A program made the translations under genes and the position numbers. Positions 9,889 to 18,604 of a stretch of DNA of 60,123 bases are shown here, one piece after another (the stretch's first letter is position 1; each line of letters begins with the position of its first letter). This DNA comes from Chitinophaga pinensis (GTDB taxonomy: Bacteria; Bacteroidota; Bacteroidia; Flavobacteriales_D; Crocinitomicaceae). The stretch covers positions 1 to 60,123 of the forward strand of contig CALPMT020000019.1 in NCBI GenBank assembly GCA_943324745.2. The letters run 5' to 3'. The notes beneath the pieces were generated by a model that was given only the letters and a program-made list of their open reading frames with translations, was not told where the DNA came from and ran no database searches.

Positions 9889-10686
9889 ATGAAAACAAAT
9901 CACGAAATAGACTACATCATTCGAGGGGAGGAAATGCAATGCGTAGAAATTGAATTAGATCCAAATGAAACAGTAATTGCAGAGCCTGGAGCATTTATGT
10001 ACATGGATGAAGCCATACAGATGGAAACTATTTTTGGAGATGGTTCTACTCAAAATGGGAATGGATTATTCAATAAACTTTTTAGTGCTGGAAAACGTCT
10101 GTTGACAGGTGAAAATCTTTTTATGACTGCATATACACATCAAGGCTATGGTAAAGCCAAAGTAGCATTTGCTTCTCCTTATCCAGGGAAAATTATTCCA
10201 TTAGATTTATATGAATTAGGAGGGAAAATTATTTGTCAAAAAGATGCTTTTTTATGCGCTGCAAAAGGTGCATCAGTAGGTATTGAATTTCAACGTAAAC
10301 TTGGAACCGGTTTATTTGGTGGCGAAGGATTTATCATGCAAAAAATCGAGGGAGATGGGATGGCTTTTTGTCATGCAGGCGGTCACATTATTGAGCGTAC
10401 ATTAAGTCCTGGCGAAGTTGTAAAAGTGGATACGGGTTGTATTGTTGCTTATACACAAACGATCGATTACGACATTCAATTTGTTGGAGGAATAAAAAAC
10501 ACCTTCTTTGGTGGTGAAGGAGTGTTTTTCGCAACGCTAAGAGGTCCTGGTAAGATTTGGCTACAAACACTACCAATTTCTCGTTTAGCTTCACGTGTAT
10601 TGGCTTATGGAAGCGTAGGTGGTAGAAAAGAAGAAGGTAGTATTCTTGGAGGATTAGGAAATTTATTTGATGGGGATGGGATATAA
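9889..10686 (+). CDS. TIGR00266 / AIM24 family protein
   Basis: The 265-residue product starts at the ATG at 9889; a TTG at 9847 would add 14 unlikely residues. It shows [20 protein letters not shown], then [17 protein letters not shown] and glycine-rich beta strands such as [19 protein letters not shown] and [16 protein letters not shown]. This is the AIM24-like beta-rich fold, widespread in bacteria with no settled function. It stands alone, between the divergent LTA synthase-like gene and convergent small genes. Confidence 0.85.
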   Translation: MKTNHEIDYIIRGEEMQCVEIELDPNETVIAEPGAFMYMDEAIQMETIFGDGSTQNGNGLFNKLFSAGKRLLTGENLFMTAYTHQGYGKAKVAFASPYPGKIIPLDLYELGGKIICQKDAFLCAAKGASVGIEFQRKLGTGLFGGEGFIMQKIEGDGMAFCHAGGHIIERTLSPGEVVKVDTGCIVAYTQTIDYDIQFVGGIKNTFFGGEGVFFATLRGPGKIWLQTLPISRLASRVLAYGSVGGRKEEGSILGGLGNLFDGDGI

Positions 10687-10699
10687 TTCAAGAAACAAC

Positions 10700-10855
10700 T
10701 TATTTATTCTTTGGTTTTCTAAAAACTCTAACAATATTTACAACTGTTATTGTAAAAAACAATGGAACACCAACCCAAGAGTAGATTTTATTATCAATAT
10801 TCATAGCCATAATTACAATAGCTGTCAAACCTACAATTAGAATAATATATTTCAT
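10700..10855 (-). CDS. Small two-helix membrane protein
   Basis: A 51-residue frame from ATG at 10855 to TAA at 10700-10702 reads MKYIILIVGLTAIVIMAMNI, a membrane helix, a short loop DNKIYSWVG, a second helix VPLFFTITVVNIV and a basic tail RVFRKPKNK. The regular helix-loop-helix layout and positive-inside tail suggest a real protein. No family is recognised. It fills most of the gap between convergent and co-directional neighbours and is 33 bp downstream of the S4 gene. Confidence 0.55.
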   Translation of the reverse strand: MKYIILIVGLTAIVIMAMNIDNKIYSWVGVPLFFTITVVNIVRVFRKPKNK

Positions 10856-10888
10856 AGTGAATTTTTTTTCAATCAAAGTTAATCAAAA

Positions 10889-11260
10889 TTAAAAATCTAA
10901 AAAATCTCCAATCGACCTTCTATCCTTTTTAGAAGGTCGACCTGTGCCCATATCGCGATATACTTTTTGGGACTCTTGATACAAACGAAATTTTTCGACT
11001 TCTTCGATTGGGGTAATGTCTTCAATGTATGTTGCAACGAGTTTAGGTCCGACACGCTTGTCTAATAATTCCAAGACACGGTAAGAAAACACAGCGCTGT
11101 TTTTATGGAAATTCAACAGATCTCCAACTTTCACTTCTTTGGAAGGTTTTACTTCCGCCCCATTGAGACGTATTTTACTCTTAGAAACCAACTCGGTAGC
11201 GATGGAACGAGTTTTCGTCAATCTTACCGCCCATGCGTATTTATCAATTCTGTGTGCCAT
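10889..11260 (-). CDS. S4 domain RNA-binding protein (HslR-like)
   Basis: With the ATG at 11260 the product is 123 residues. The S4 domain is at the N-terminus: RIDKYAWAVRLTKTRSIATE, then SKIRLNGAEVKPSKEVKVGD, the fold that binds structured RNA. The C-terminal half is charged and ends with DRRSIGDFLDF, a common tail in Bacteroidota homologues. HslR (Hsp15) binds stalled 50S subunits carrying peptidyl-tRNA; whether this protein does so is inference. It is separated from the upstream desaturase by a terminator. Confidence 0.85.
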   Translation of the reverse strand: MAHRIDKYAWAVRLTKTRSIATELVSKSKIRLNGAEVKPSKEVKVGDLLNFHKNSAVFSYRVLELLDKRVGPKLVATYIEDITPIEEVEKFRLYQESQKVYRDMGTGRPSKKDRRSIGDFLDF

Positions 11261-11263
11261 ATA

Positions 11264-11296
11264 AAACAAAAAACCTCAATCTTAATTGATTGAGGT
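11264..11296 (-). terminator. Intrinsic terminator between desaturase and S4 genes
   Basis: ACCTCAATC (11273-11281) and GATTGAGGT (11288-11296) form a 9-bp stem with a 6-base loop. On the minus strand it is followed by TTTTTTGTTTT, so it stops transcripts coming from the desaturase gene. Confidence 0.75.
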
Positions 11297-11350
11297 AAAT
11301 TTAATAAGTAAATGATAAATTAATCATTGGTGCTTGTAAAAAATGAATTT

Positions 11351-11426
11351 TTCGAAGCAAACAAAAAATTAAATCCGCAGTTTACTTCAGTAAATGTGGA
11401 ATTTGATTTTGCAGTTCAACGAAGAA
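11351..11426 (+). repeat. 75-bp interspersed palindromic repeat, copy A
   Basis: This copy shares GCAAACAA, the central palindrome AGTTTACTNNAGTAAATG and the end TTTTGCAGTTNAACGAAGAA with copies at 49743-49819 (same strand) and 14682-14757 (opposite strand). It lies just downstream of the desaturase gene. Confidence 0.7.
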
Positions 11427-11449
11427 AAAACAGTTTTTAGAAGTATCAA

Positions 11450-12559
11450 TTAATGAACTGCTGGAGCGTAATCTTTTGTCCCTAGATCATGTAACATCTT
11501 CGTATGTTCTTTAATCGCTCCAAAGAAAGTCTTATAAGAATAATAAGGTAAGCTATACTCTGAAGCTGTTTTCTTAACGATTTCAGATAATTTTTTATAA
11601 TGCATGTGACTAATATTTGGGAACAAGTGGTGTTCTACTTGAAAATTCAAACCGCCAACAAACCAAGAAAAGAACTTCGCTTTTGGAGCAAAATTTGCAG
11701 TATTGTATAATTGATTTACAGCCCAATCCGCTTCGACAACACCAGATTCGTTTGGCATAGGATACGTAGAAGAAGGTACCACGTGTGCTGGTTGAAAAAT
11801 AGCAGCTAAAGAAACTCCTGCGATAAAGTGCATCATCAAGAAACAAAGAATAGTACCATACCAAGGTAAAACACTTATTGTCAATGGTAAACTAAATATG
11901 ATGATGAAATAAATAACTTTTGTAGTGATAATCTGACGAATTAATTTTGCATAAGTAATGTTTTGAGTTTTAAGTAAATTTTGACGGTTAAAACGAGCAG
12001 CTTGAACAAAATCTTTGGCTGTACACCACATTAAAGTCATCAAACCGTAGAAAAACCAAGCATAAATGTGTTGAAAACGGTGAATTGGTAAACGCTCTGC
12101 TCTTGGAGTAAAACGCATCACTTTTCCTGGATCTATGTCTTCATCGTAACCAGTAACATTTGTATAAGTATGGTGAAGCACGTTATGTTGAATTCTCCAA
12201 TTCACATCCGAACCACCAACTCCATTAATAACCATTCCTAACAATTTATTTACTTTATCATTTTTGGAATATGCTCCGTGATTTGCATCATGCATAATAG
12301 AAAGTCCTACTCCAGCCATACCGAATCCCATCAAAGCCCACATTAATACAGTCATTAATGAATTTTCAGCAAAAACAGTATTGATTAATATAAAAGGAAC
12401 CACATACAAAGAAATCATAAAAACAGTTTTAAAAACCATTCCTTTATTTCCAAAACGAGACACATTGTTCTCTTTAAAGTACTCCCTAACACGTTGTTGC
12501 AAGGTTTTATAAAACTCTGCATTTGTATTTGATTCGAAGGTAATAGTAGGGCGTTCCAT
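11450..12559 (-). CDS. Fatty acid desaturase (membrane di-iron type)
   Basis: The 369-residue protein has four membrane segments and the three histidine boxes of the acyl-lipid/acyl-CoA desaturases: HDANH (His90-His94), HNVLHH (His125, His129-130) and QVEHH (Gln307, His310-311). The QxxHH third box is typical of the front-end and linoleoyl-CoA desaturase branch. There is no fused cytochrome b5 domain. It introduces a double bond into membrane acyl chains with O2, so it probably adjusts membrane fluidity. It stands alone with its own terminator and is divergent from ispG. Confidence 0.9.
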   Translation of the reverse strand: MERPTITFESNTNAEFYKTLQQRVREYFKENNVSRFGNKGMVFKTVFMISLYVVPFILINTVFAENSLMTVLMWALMGFGMAGVGLSIMHDANHGAYSKNDKVNKLLGMVINGVGGSDVNWRIQHNVLHHTYTNVTGYDEDIDPGKVMRFTPRAERLPIHRFQHIYAWFFYGLMTLMWCTAKDFVQAARFNRQNLLKTQNITYAKLIRQIITTKVIYFIIIFSLPLTISVLPWYGTILCFLMMHFIAGVSLAAIFQPAHVVPSSTYPMPNESGVVEADWAVNQLYNTANFAPKAKFFSWFVGGLNFQVEHHLFPNISHMHYKKLSEIVKKTASEYSLPYYSYKTFFGAIKEHTKMLHDLGTKDYAPAVH

Positions 12560-12695
12560 AAAATTTTATTAAAATTAATATACAAAGATAAGCGATTAAT
12601 TTGGGCATACAATTAAAAAACAATAAAGCTTTTGCTCGCAAAAAACAAAATACCACTTTTAAGGTACTAGATGTGTACAAATAGTTTGAGATATA

Positions 12696-12727
12696 CTTTA
12701 AATAAGAAACAGTTAGGTATATTTTTG
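12696..12727 (+). promoter_or_regulatory. ispG promoter
   Basis: TTG (12696-12698) and TATTTTTG (12720-12727) are 21 bp apart, matching the Bacteroidota promoter TTG-N17-23-TAnnTTTG. The -7 box is 18 bp before the ATG at 12746. Confidence 0.6.
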
Positions 12728-12745
12728 TTAAATAAAGATTGATAC

Positions 12746-14668
12746 ATGAAAACAGAAAATAAATCATATTGTTTAGATTACTATAATAGAAAGCGTATTC
12801 TGACTTCAGAAGTTACCATTGGAAGCTTAAAAATTGGAGGAAAAAATATTATTTTACCACAATCTATGACTACTACTGACACCATGGATGTAGCTGGTTC
12901 AGTTGCACAAAGCAAACGGATGATTGATGCAGGTTGTGAATTAGTTCGTCTAACAGCTCCTTCTAAAAAAGAAGCAGAAAAATTAGGTGAAATCAAGACA
13001 ATATTAAACAAAGATGGTTACCATAAACCACTTGTAGCAGACATACATTTCACACCAAATGCTGCAGAAATTGCAGCAAAATTAATAGAAAAAATACGCG
13101 TTAATCCAGGGAATTATGCCGACAAAAAGAAATTTGAAGAAATTGAATTTACAGAGGAAAGTTACCAAGAAGAATTAACTCGTATTGAAGAAAAATTCAC
13201 TCCTCTTGTAAAGATTTGCAAAGAACATGGAACCGCAATGCGTATCGGAACAAATCATGGATCTTTATCAGATCGTATATTAAGTCGTTTTGGAGACACG
13301 CCTGAAGGAATGGTAGAGTCTGCGATGGAGTTTTTACGTATTTGTCGTAAACACGATTTCCATCAATTGGTAATATCAATGAAAGCAAGTAATACTTTAA
13401 TAATGGTTCAAGCATATCGTTTATTGGTTATGACCATGCTAAAAGAAGGAATGAACTATCCATTACATTTAGGTGTTACAGAAGCTGGAGATGGAGAAGA
13501 TGGAAGAATTAAATCTGCGGTTGGAATTGGTGCACTATTAGAAGATGGTTTGGGCGACACCATCAGAGTGTCCTTGACCGAAGATCCAGAATTTGAAATT
13601 CCTGTTGCACAAAAACTAATTGAAAAAGGAAATAAAACTAAAAACAACTTAATAGTTAAAACTAATAAAACAATAACCTATAATCCATATGAATACAATA
13701 GAAGAAAGACAAATATTCAACATAATATTGGAGGCAAAAATGTTCCAATTGTATTTTCAGATTTAAGTCAAAAAGACAAGATTTCAACTGCAAATTTCTT
13801 TGGATTTGGATATAATTATTCTATAAATTTAGATAAATGGAATTTACAAGATCTCGCAGCTGATTATGTATTTTTAGGAGATCATAAATTAGATTTTGAA
13901 ACTCCAGGAACGCTTGGAATAGTTCATCATTTTCATACTTGGAAAGAAAATTATGTTGGCAAATCAAACCACTACCCATACTTAAAACATTATGAAACAG
14001 ATATTTATATATTAGAAAAATCCTTTTTTCTAGAAATCAAAGATTTAGATTTACCTATAGAATTTATCCGACAAAATCCACATGCAATTTTAGTTTTAAC
14101 TACAAATTTAAATAATAAGACACAAATTTATCGATACATACGCACATTATTAGACGAAAATCAACTGGAAAACCCAGTAATATTGAAATACGAACATGAA
14201 TTAACAGATTTAGAAGAATTCCAATTATACACAGCAAGTGACGCAGGAAATCAATTTATAGATGGTTTTGGAGATGGAATATGGATTACAGGACCACAAC
14301 CACTACAAATCATCAATTCATTGTCATTTGGCATCTTACAAGCGACTAGAACTCGTATATCTAAGACAGAATACATATCTTGTCCGTCTTGTGGTAGAAC
14401 TTTGTTTGATTTACAAGAAACAACAGCTAAGATACGAAGTAAAACATCGCATTTAAAAGGAATTAAAATTGGTATAATGGGCTGTATTGTTAATGGACCT
14501 GGAGAAATGGCAGATGCAGATTATGGATATGTTGGTACAGGACCAGGTAAGATACATTTGTACAAAGAGAAAGAAGTGGTTCGTAAGAATGTTTCTGAGG
14601 AAGAAGCTGTGAATGCTTTGATAGACCTCATAAAAGAACACGGAGACTGGGTAGAACCTATCTTATGA
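12746..14668 (+). CDS. ispG: 4-hydroxy-3-methylbut-2-enyl diphosphate synthase, long form
   Basis: The 640-residue enzyme makes HMBPP from methylerythritol cyclodiphosphate in the MEP isoprenoid pathway. The N-terminal TIM barrel is clear (MTTTDTMDVAGSVAQSKRMI, then LVADIHFTPNAAEIAA). The C-terminal iron-sulfur domain carries CPSC (Cys546, Cys549) and GCIVNGPGE (Cys580, Glu587), the three cluster ligands plus the catalytic Glu. Between them is an insertion of about 260 residues, as in plant, Chlamydia and Bacteroidota IspG; E. coli IspG has about 370 residues in all. It has a recognisable promoter and stands as a single gene. Confidence 0.95.
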   Translation: MKTENKSYCLDYYNRKRILTSEVTIGSLKIGGKNIILPQSMTTTDTMDVAGSVAQSKRMIDAGCELVRLTAPSKKEAEKLGEIKTILNKDGYHKPLVADIHFTPNAAEIAAKLIEKIRVNPGNYADKKKFEEIEFTEESYQEELTRIEEKFTPLVKICKEHGTAMRIGTNHGSLSDRILSRFGDTPEGMVESAMEFLRICRKHDFHQLVISMKASNTLIMVQAYRLLVMTMLKEGMNYPLHLGVTEAGDGEDGRIKSAVGIGALLEDGLGDTIRVSLTEDPEFEIPVAQKLIEKGNKTKNNLIVKTNKTITYNPYEYNRRKTNIQHNIGGKNVPIVFSDLSQKDKISTANFFGFGYNYSINLDKWNLQDLAADYVFLGDHKLDFETPGTLGIVHHFHTWKENYVGKSNHYPYLKHYETDIYILEKSFFLEIKDLDLPIEFIRQNPHAILVLTTNLNNKTQIYRYIRTLLDENQLENPVILKYEHELTDLEEFQLYTASDAGNQFIDGFGDGIWITGPQPLQIINSLSFGILQATRTRISKTEYISCPSCGRTLFDLQETTAKIRSKTSHLKGIKIGIMGCIVNGPGEMADADYGYVGTGPGKIHLYKEKEVVRKNVSEEEAVNALIDLIKEHGDWVEPIL

Positions 14669-14681
14669 TTTTATATCCTTC

Positions 14682-14757
14682 CTCTTCGTTCGACTGCAAT
14701 TTTTATTTAGTCATTTACTAAAGTAAACTTCTATATAAAAATTTTGTCTGCCTCGAT
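14682..14757 (-). repeat. 75-bp interspersed palindromic repeat, copy C
   Basis: On the minus strand this copy reads TCGAGGCAGACAAAAT, then AGTTTACTTTAGTAAATG and ATTGCAGTCGAACGAAGAG. It matches copies A (11351) and B (49743). It lies just downstream of ispG. The ends TCGA and TTCGA are themselves partly inverted. Confidence 0.7.
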
Positions 14758-14874
14758 GAAGAATACAAAAACATAAGAAAAACGGTCAAAAACTATATTA
14801 CCTATTCCAAACCAAAACCAAGTTAAATTTTTTTAGCGAATTCTAATCAAATAGATTATTGTTAAATAGAATGA

Positions 14875-14907
14875 AAAAAGGTGACTAAATAATTTAGTCA
14901 CCTTTTT
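14875..14907. terminator. Bidirectional intrinsic terminator
   Basis: AAAAAGGTGACTAAA (14875-14889) pairs perfectly with TTTAGTCACCTTTTT (14893-14907), a 15-bp stem. It separates the convergent ispG and methyltransferase genes and has T runs on both strands. Confidence 0.85.
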
Positions 14908-14926
14908 GTTTAATATTATATTCGAA

Positions 14927-15808
14927 TTACTTATTCTTGAAAACGTATATCTGAGAACTGAAACCGTTAGTATCAGATTTCATATTTGAAAGCCATCCGT
15001 TAAAAAATGCTTTCAGAATATTACCACCTTTGTATTTTTCAGAAAGCATACTTACATAATACGAATCGAATTTCATGGGATAAATGTTTACACATTCCAT
15101 ATCAAACTGAGAAAACAACTTCTTGATAGTGTTTTCTTGAAAATGATAAAGATGTCTTGGCACATCGTAAGCTGCCCAATGCTCTTTATAGACTTTTGCA
15201 TCGAATGAATTCATATTTGGAACAGCAACAAATAATGTTCCTTTGTCTTTCAATACTCGAGTAATCTCAGCTACATCTCTTTTTAAATGATAGACATGTT
15301 CTAATACATGCCACATAGTAATTATATCTTTTGAATTCGACTCAATCGTTTGAAGAGTTTCTAACGGTTGTAACTCTAAACCAAAAGACTCTTTAGCAAA
15401 ACTACGAGCGTCCGAATCAGGTTCTAAACCTTGTACATCTAAACCAGCTAAATTACACGCGTTCAAAAAATGTCCAGTTCCAGAACCAATATCTAACACT
15501 GCATTTCCTTTTGCATAGGAACGAATCAAAGAAACCTTACGATCCAAAGTGATCGTTCTAACAAGATTATACAACTTATTTACCAACCCTTTATTTGTAG
15601 AACTATGCGAAACATATTCTTCACTCTTGTAATAAGAACCTATTGTTTCTTCACTAGGAATCGGGTTTGTGAAATGAAATCCACAACCTAAACACTTTTG
15701 GATTGTAAATGACTCTTGTGTAATCATCCAATCTTTTACTTGTACATGTGTCTCGAACTGTGTATGATCACACACAGGACAAGCCTCGTATTTTTTAATA
15801 TGTTCCAC
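14927..15808 (-). CDS. Class I SAM-dependent methyltransferase with N-terminal zinc ribbon
   Basis: The 293-residue protein has a zinc ribbon with CPVC (Cys10, Cys13) and CLGC (Cys39, Cys42), then a Rossmann methyltransferase domain with AVLDIGSGTGHFLNAC (motif I near residues 103-118), MWHVLEHV and LKDKGTLFVAVPNM. Such proteins methylate small molecules or sugars, and the substrate cannot be told here. It starts 7 bp downstream of mnmG, so it is co-transcribed with it. The neighbourhood (mnmG, ybeY) concerns tRNA and rRNA maturation, but I would not transfer that role. Confidence 0.85.
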   Translation of the reverse strand: MEHIKKYEACPVCDHTQFETHVQVKDWMITQESFTIQKCLGCGFHFTNPIPSEETIGSYYKSEEYVSHSSTNKGLVNKLYNLVRTITLDRKVSLIRSYAKGNAVLDIGSGTGHFLNACNLAGLDVQGLEPDSDARSFAKESFGLELQPLETLQTIESNSKDIITMWHVLEHVYHLKRDVAEITRVLKDKGTLFVAVPNMNSFDAKVYKEHWAAYDVPRHLYHFQENTIKKLFSQFDMECVNIYPMKFDSYYVSMLSEKYKGGNILKAFFNGWLSNMKSDTNGFSSQIYVFKNK

Positions 15809-15814
15809 GTGAAA

Positions 15815-17689
15815 CTATCTCCCTAAATAAATTAATAATACAGAAATATCACTCGGTGATACTCCACTTATACGTGATGCATGACCGATAGTCACTGGTC
15901 GAATTGCATTAAATTTTTCTCTAGCCTCTAAAGATATACTTGATAATTGACTATAATCTATATCCTCGGGAATAGCCAACTCATCCAATTTATGCATCTT
16001 TAAAGCCATGTCTTGTTCTCTTTGGATATAACCATCGTATTTCATTTGAACTTCCGTCTGAATGGAAATTTCATGATGAATAGCATCTAAAGCTAAAACT
16101 GCATCATTAATCTCGGAACTCATTTCAGAAACTAAATCTAATGTAATATTTGGTCGAACTAACAAAGTATTAGCTTTCACTTGCTGAGATAATGGTGTAC
16201 TATCAACAGAAGCTAAAACGGGATTTGCAAGCTCAGGTTTAACTCCAGTAGATTTTAAAATTTCTTTCAACTTAACTACACCAGCATTTTTCAACTCAAC
16301 ACGTCGTAAGTCTTCATCATCAGCCAAACCTAAAGCATGACCAAGAGGAGTTAAACGAATATCAGCATTATCTTGTCGAAGTAAAATACGGTACTCAGCA
16401 CGACTCGTAAACATACGATAAGGTTCTTTAGTACCTTTAGTAATCAAATCATCTATCAATACACCAATATAGGCTTCAGAACGTGATAAAATAAAAGCAT
16501 CTTTATTTTGTACCTTACGAGCAGCATTAATGCCAGCCATTAAACCTTGACACGCAGCTTCTTCATATCCTGTAGTACCATTAATTTGTCCTGCAAAGTA
16601 CAAACCTTCCACCAACTTAGTTTCCAACGTATGTTTTAGTTGAGTAGGAGGGAAGTAATCGTATTCGATGGCATAACCAGGTCTAAACATTTTTACATTT
16701 TCAAAACCGGGTATTGTTTTCAACGCAGCTAATTGAACTTCTTCGGGCAAAGATGTACTAAAACCATTCAAATAAATTTCAACAGTATTCCAACCTTCAG
16801 GTTCAATAAATAATTGATGACGATCACGATCTGCAAATCGATTGATTTTATCTTCAATACTTGGACAATATCTCGGACCAGAACTTTTAATCGCCCCATT
16901 AAACATTGGCGAACGATCAAAACCTGTTCGTAACATATCATGTGTATCTACATTTGTATAAGCGACATGACAAGCATGTTGTTTAGCTAAAGGTTGTGTT
17001 TGTGTAGAATAACTAAACTTGGAAGGAACAGTATCACCATCTTGTAATTCGAATTTAGAATAATCTAAAGAACGACCATCCAATCGGGGAGGAGTACCAG
17101 TTTTCATTCTACCAGACTCAAAACCTAATTGAATTAAATCTTCTGTTATACCAGTAGAAGCACTTTCAGCAACACGTCCACCACCAAATTGTTTTTCTCC
17201 TAAATGAATTAAACCGTTTAAAAAAGTTCCGTTAGTTAAAACAACAGAATCAGCATATATAGAAATCCCCAAACTAGTTTTAACACCTAGAATTTTACTA
17301 TTTTCAACAATCAAACCAGTAGTCATATCTTGCCAAAAATCAACGTTTGGATTTCTTTCCAACATCAACCTCCATTCTTCCGCAAAACGCATACGATCAT
17401 TTTGAGTACGAGGAGACCACATTGCAGGACCCTTAGACATATTCAACATACGAAATTGAATAGCACTTAAATCACTAACAATTCCACTGCCACCACCAAG
17501 CGCATCAATCTCTCGTACAATTTGTCCTTTCGCAACCCCACCCATAGCAGGATTGCAACTCATTTGTGCAATGGTATTCATATTCATTGTAACCAACAAA
17601 ACAGAAGAACCCAACTTAGCTGCAGCATTAGCAGCTTCACATCCAGCATGACCTCCACCAACTACAATGACATCGTATTTTTTTAGCAT
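15815..17689 (-). CDS. mnmG: tRNA U34 carboxymethylaminomethyl-modification enzyme MnmG
   Basis: The 624-residue FAD protein begins [20 protein letters not shown] (dinucleotide-binding glycine motif at residues 11-16) and holds the MnmG signatures [20 protein letters not shown] and [18 protein letters not shown]. With MnmE it installs the cmnm5 group on U34 of tRNAs reading split codon boxes, using methylene-THF and FAD. The C-terminal [11 protein letters not shown] helical part, which binds MnmE, is present. Length is normal. It is followed closely by the methyltransferase gene and preceded by ybeY at a distance of 30 bp. Confidence 0.97.
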   Translation of the reverse strand: MLKKYDVIVVGGGHAGCEAANAAAKLGSSVLLVTMNMNTIAQMSCNPAMGGVAKGQIVREIDALGGGSGIVSDLSAIQFRMLNMSKGPAMWSPRTQNDRMRFAEEWRLMLERNPNVDFWQDMTTGLIVENSKILGVKTSLGISIYADSVVLTNGTFLNGLIHLGEKQFGGGRVAESASTGITEDLIQLGFESGRMKTGTPPRLDGRSLDYSKFELQDGDTVPSKFSYSTQTQPLAKQHACHVAYTNVDTHDMLRTGFDRSPMFNGAIKSSGPRYCPSIEDKINRFADRDRHQLFIEPEGWNTVEIYLNGFSTSLPEEVQLAALKTIPGFENVKMFRPGYAIEYDYFPPTQLKHTLETKLVEGLYFAGQINGTTGYEEAACQGLMAGINAARKVQNKDAFILSRSEAYIGVLIDDLITKGTKEPYRMFTSRAEYRILLRQDNADIRLTPLGHALGLADDEDLRRVELKNAGVVKLKEILKSTGVKPELANPVLASVDSTPLSQQVKANTLLVRPNITLDLVSEMSSEINDAVLALDAIHHEISIQTEVQMKYDGYIQREQDMALKMHKLDELAIPEDIDYSQLSSISLEAREKFNAIRPVTIGHASRISGVSPSDISVLLIYLGR

Positions 17690-17719
17690 TTTAAAAATGT
17701 TTCACGTGGAACAAAAGAA

Positions 17720-18139
17720 TTATGAAAAACCAATCAAACTTAAAGCTTGATTTTCTTTAGAACGCATTAATAATTCGTCCTCCTCTGTTTTATCAAAATA
17801 ACCACACAAATGTAAGAAACCATGAATGATTACTCGGTGTAATTCGTGTTCAAAAGAAACGATAAAATCTTCAGCATTTTCTTTTACACGATCAACACTA
17901 ATAAAAAGATCACCAGAAACTACTGGAAAATCGGAATAGTCAAAAGTGATAATATCTGTAAAATAATCATGATCTAAATGCTGCCTATTTAAGTCCAGTA
18001 AAAAATCATCTGAACAAAAAATTAAAGTAACATCTCCAACTTCCTTATGCTCTTGATTGGCAACTGAAGTATACCAAGATAAGATAGCTGATTCATCAAT
18101 AACAAATTCAGCTACATCTTCAAAAACTATTTCAAGCAT
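17720..18139 (-). CDS. ybeY: rRNA maturation endoribonuclease YbeY
   Basis: Started at the ATG at 18139, the product is 139 residues and overlaps the upstream ATPase gene by 8 bp. The metal site is read as HGFLHLCGYFDKTEEDE. The first two histidine ligands (HxxxH) are present, while the third ligand position, a histidine in the E. coli enzyme (HGxLHLxGYDH), reads Phe-Asp here, so an aspartate is the likely third ligand. I believe this is common in Bacteroidota. YbeY is a single-strand RNase needed for 16S rRNA 3' end maturation and ribosome quality control. Confidence 0.88.
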   Translation of the reverse strand: MLEIVFEDVAEFVIDESAILSWYTSVANQEHKEVGDVTLIFCSDDFLLDLNRQHLDHDYFTDIITFDYSDFPVVSGDLFISVDRVKENAEDFIVSFEHELHRVIIHGFLHLCGYFDKTEEDELLMRSKENQALSLIGFS

Positions 18140-18551
18140 TTTCTTTATTGAAAGTAATGACAGCCACTTTTCCGTTTTCATCAAAATCTAAACAATCAGA
18201 TAAATTTTGAATTAAAAAAATCCCACGACCATTTTCCTTTTCAATATTTTCAGGAGCTGTTGGATCAGGTAGATTTAAATAATCAAACCCTGAACCTTCG
18301 TCTGTTATTCTAAATATAAAAGAATCATTGTCTTGGTTAACTTCTACAACAACTGATTTATCGTGATTAAAGGCATTACCATGAATGATAGCATTATTAA
18401 CAGCCTCGGTTACAGCAATTAATACATTTCCATAGATATCCTCATTGATTTTTAAATCAGCACAAACCTTATCAATTAAGGATTCAACCAAAGAGACATT
18501 TGACAAATCAGAAGGAATAACCAGTCTTTCGATTACAGTTGTATTACTCAT
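18132..18551 (-). CDS. Anti-sigma-factor-like ATP-binding protein (HATPase_c_2)
   Basis: From the ATG at 18551 the protein has 139 residues. It is almost entirely a GHKL ATP-binding domain: N box AVTEAVNNAIIHGN, G1 box DEGSGFDYL and G2 box GRGIFLIQNL. This is the RsbW/SpoIIAB-type kinase fold without other domains. In Bacteroidota the gene sits regularly before ybeY and mnmG. No anti-anti-sigma partner is visible here, so the regulatory target is unknown. Confidence 0.85.
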   Translation of the reverse strand: MSNTTVIERLVIPSDLSNVSLVESLIDKVCADLKINEDIYGNVLIAVTEAVNNAIIHGNAFNHDKSVVVEVNQDNDSFIFRITDEGSGFDYLNLPDPTAPENIEKENGRGIFLIQNLSDCLDFDENGKVAVITFNKENA

Positions 18552-18604
18552 TTTAAATTTTATTATTAGGTCATTCAAAAGAACTTCCAAAAATTATAAA
18601 AGTG

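Noticed and set aside
11610..11864. Second minus-strand frame inside the desaturase gene
   Set aside because: It is a shifted frame within the clearly conserved third histidine-box region and has no domain of its own.
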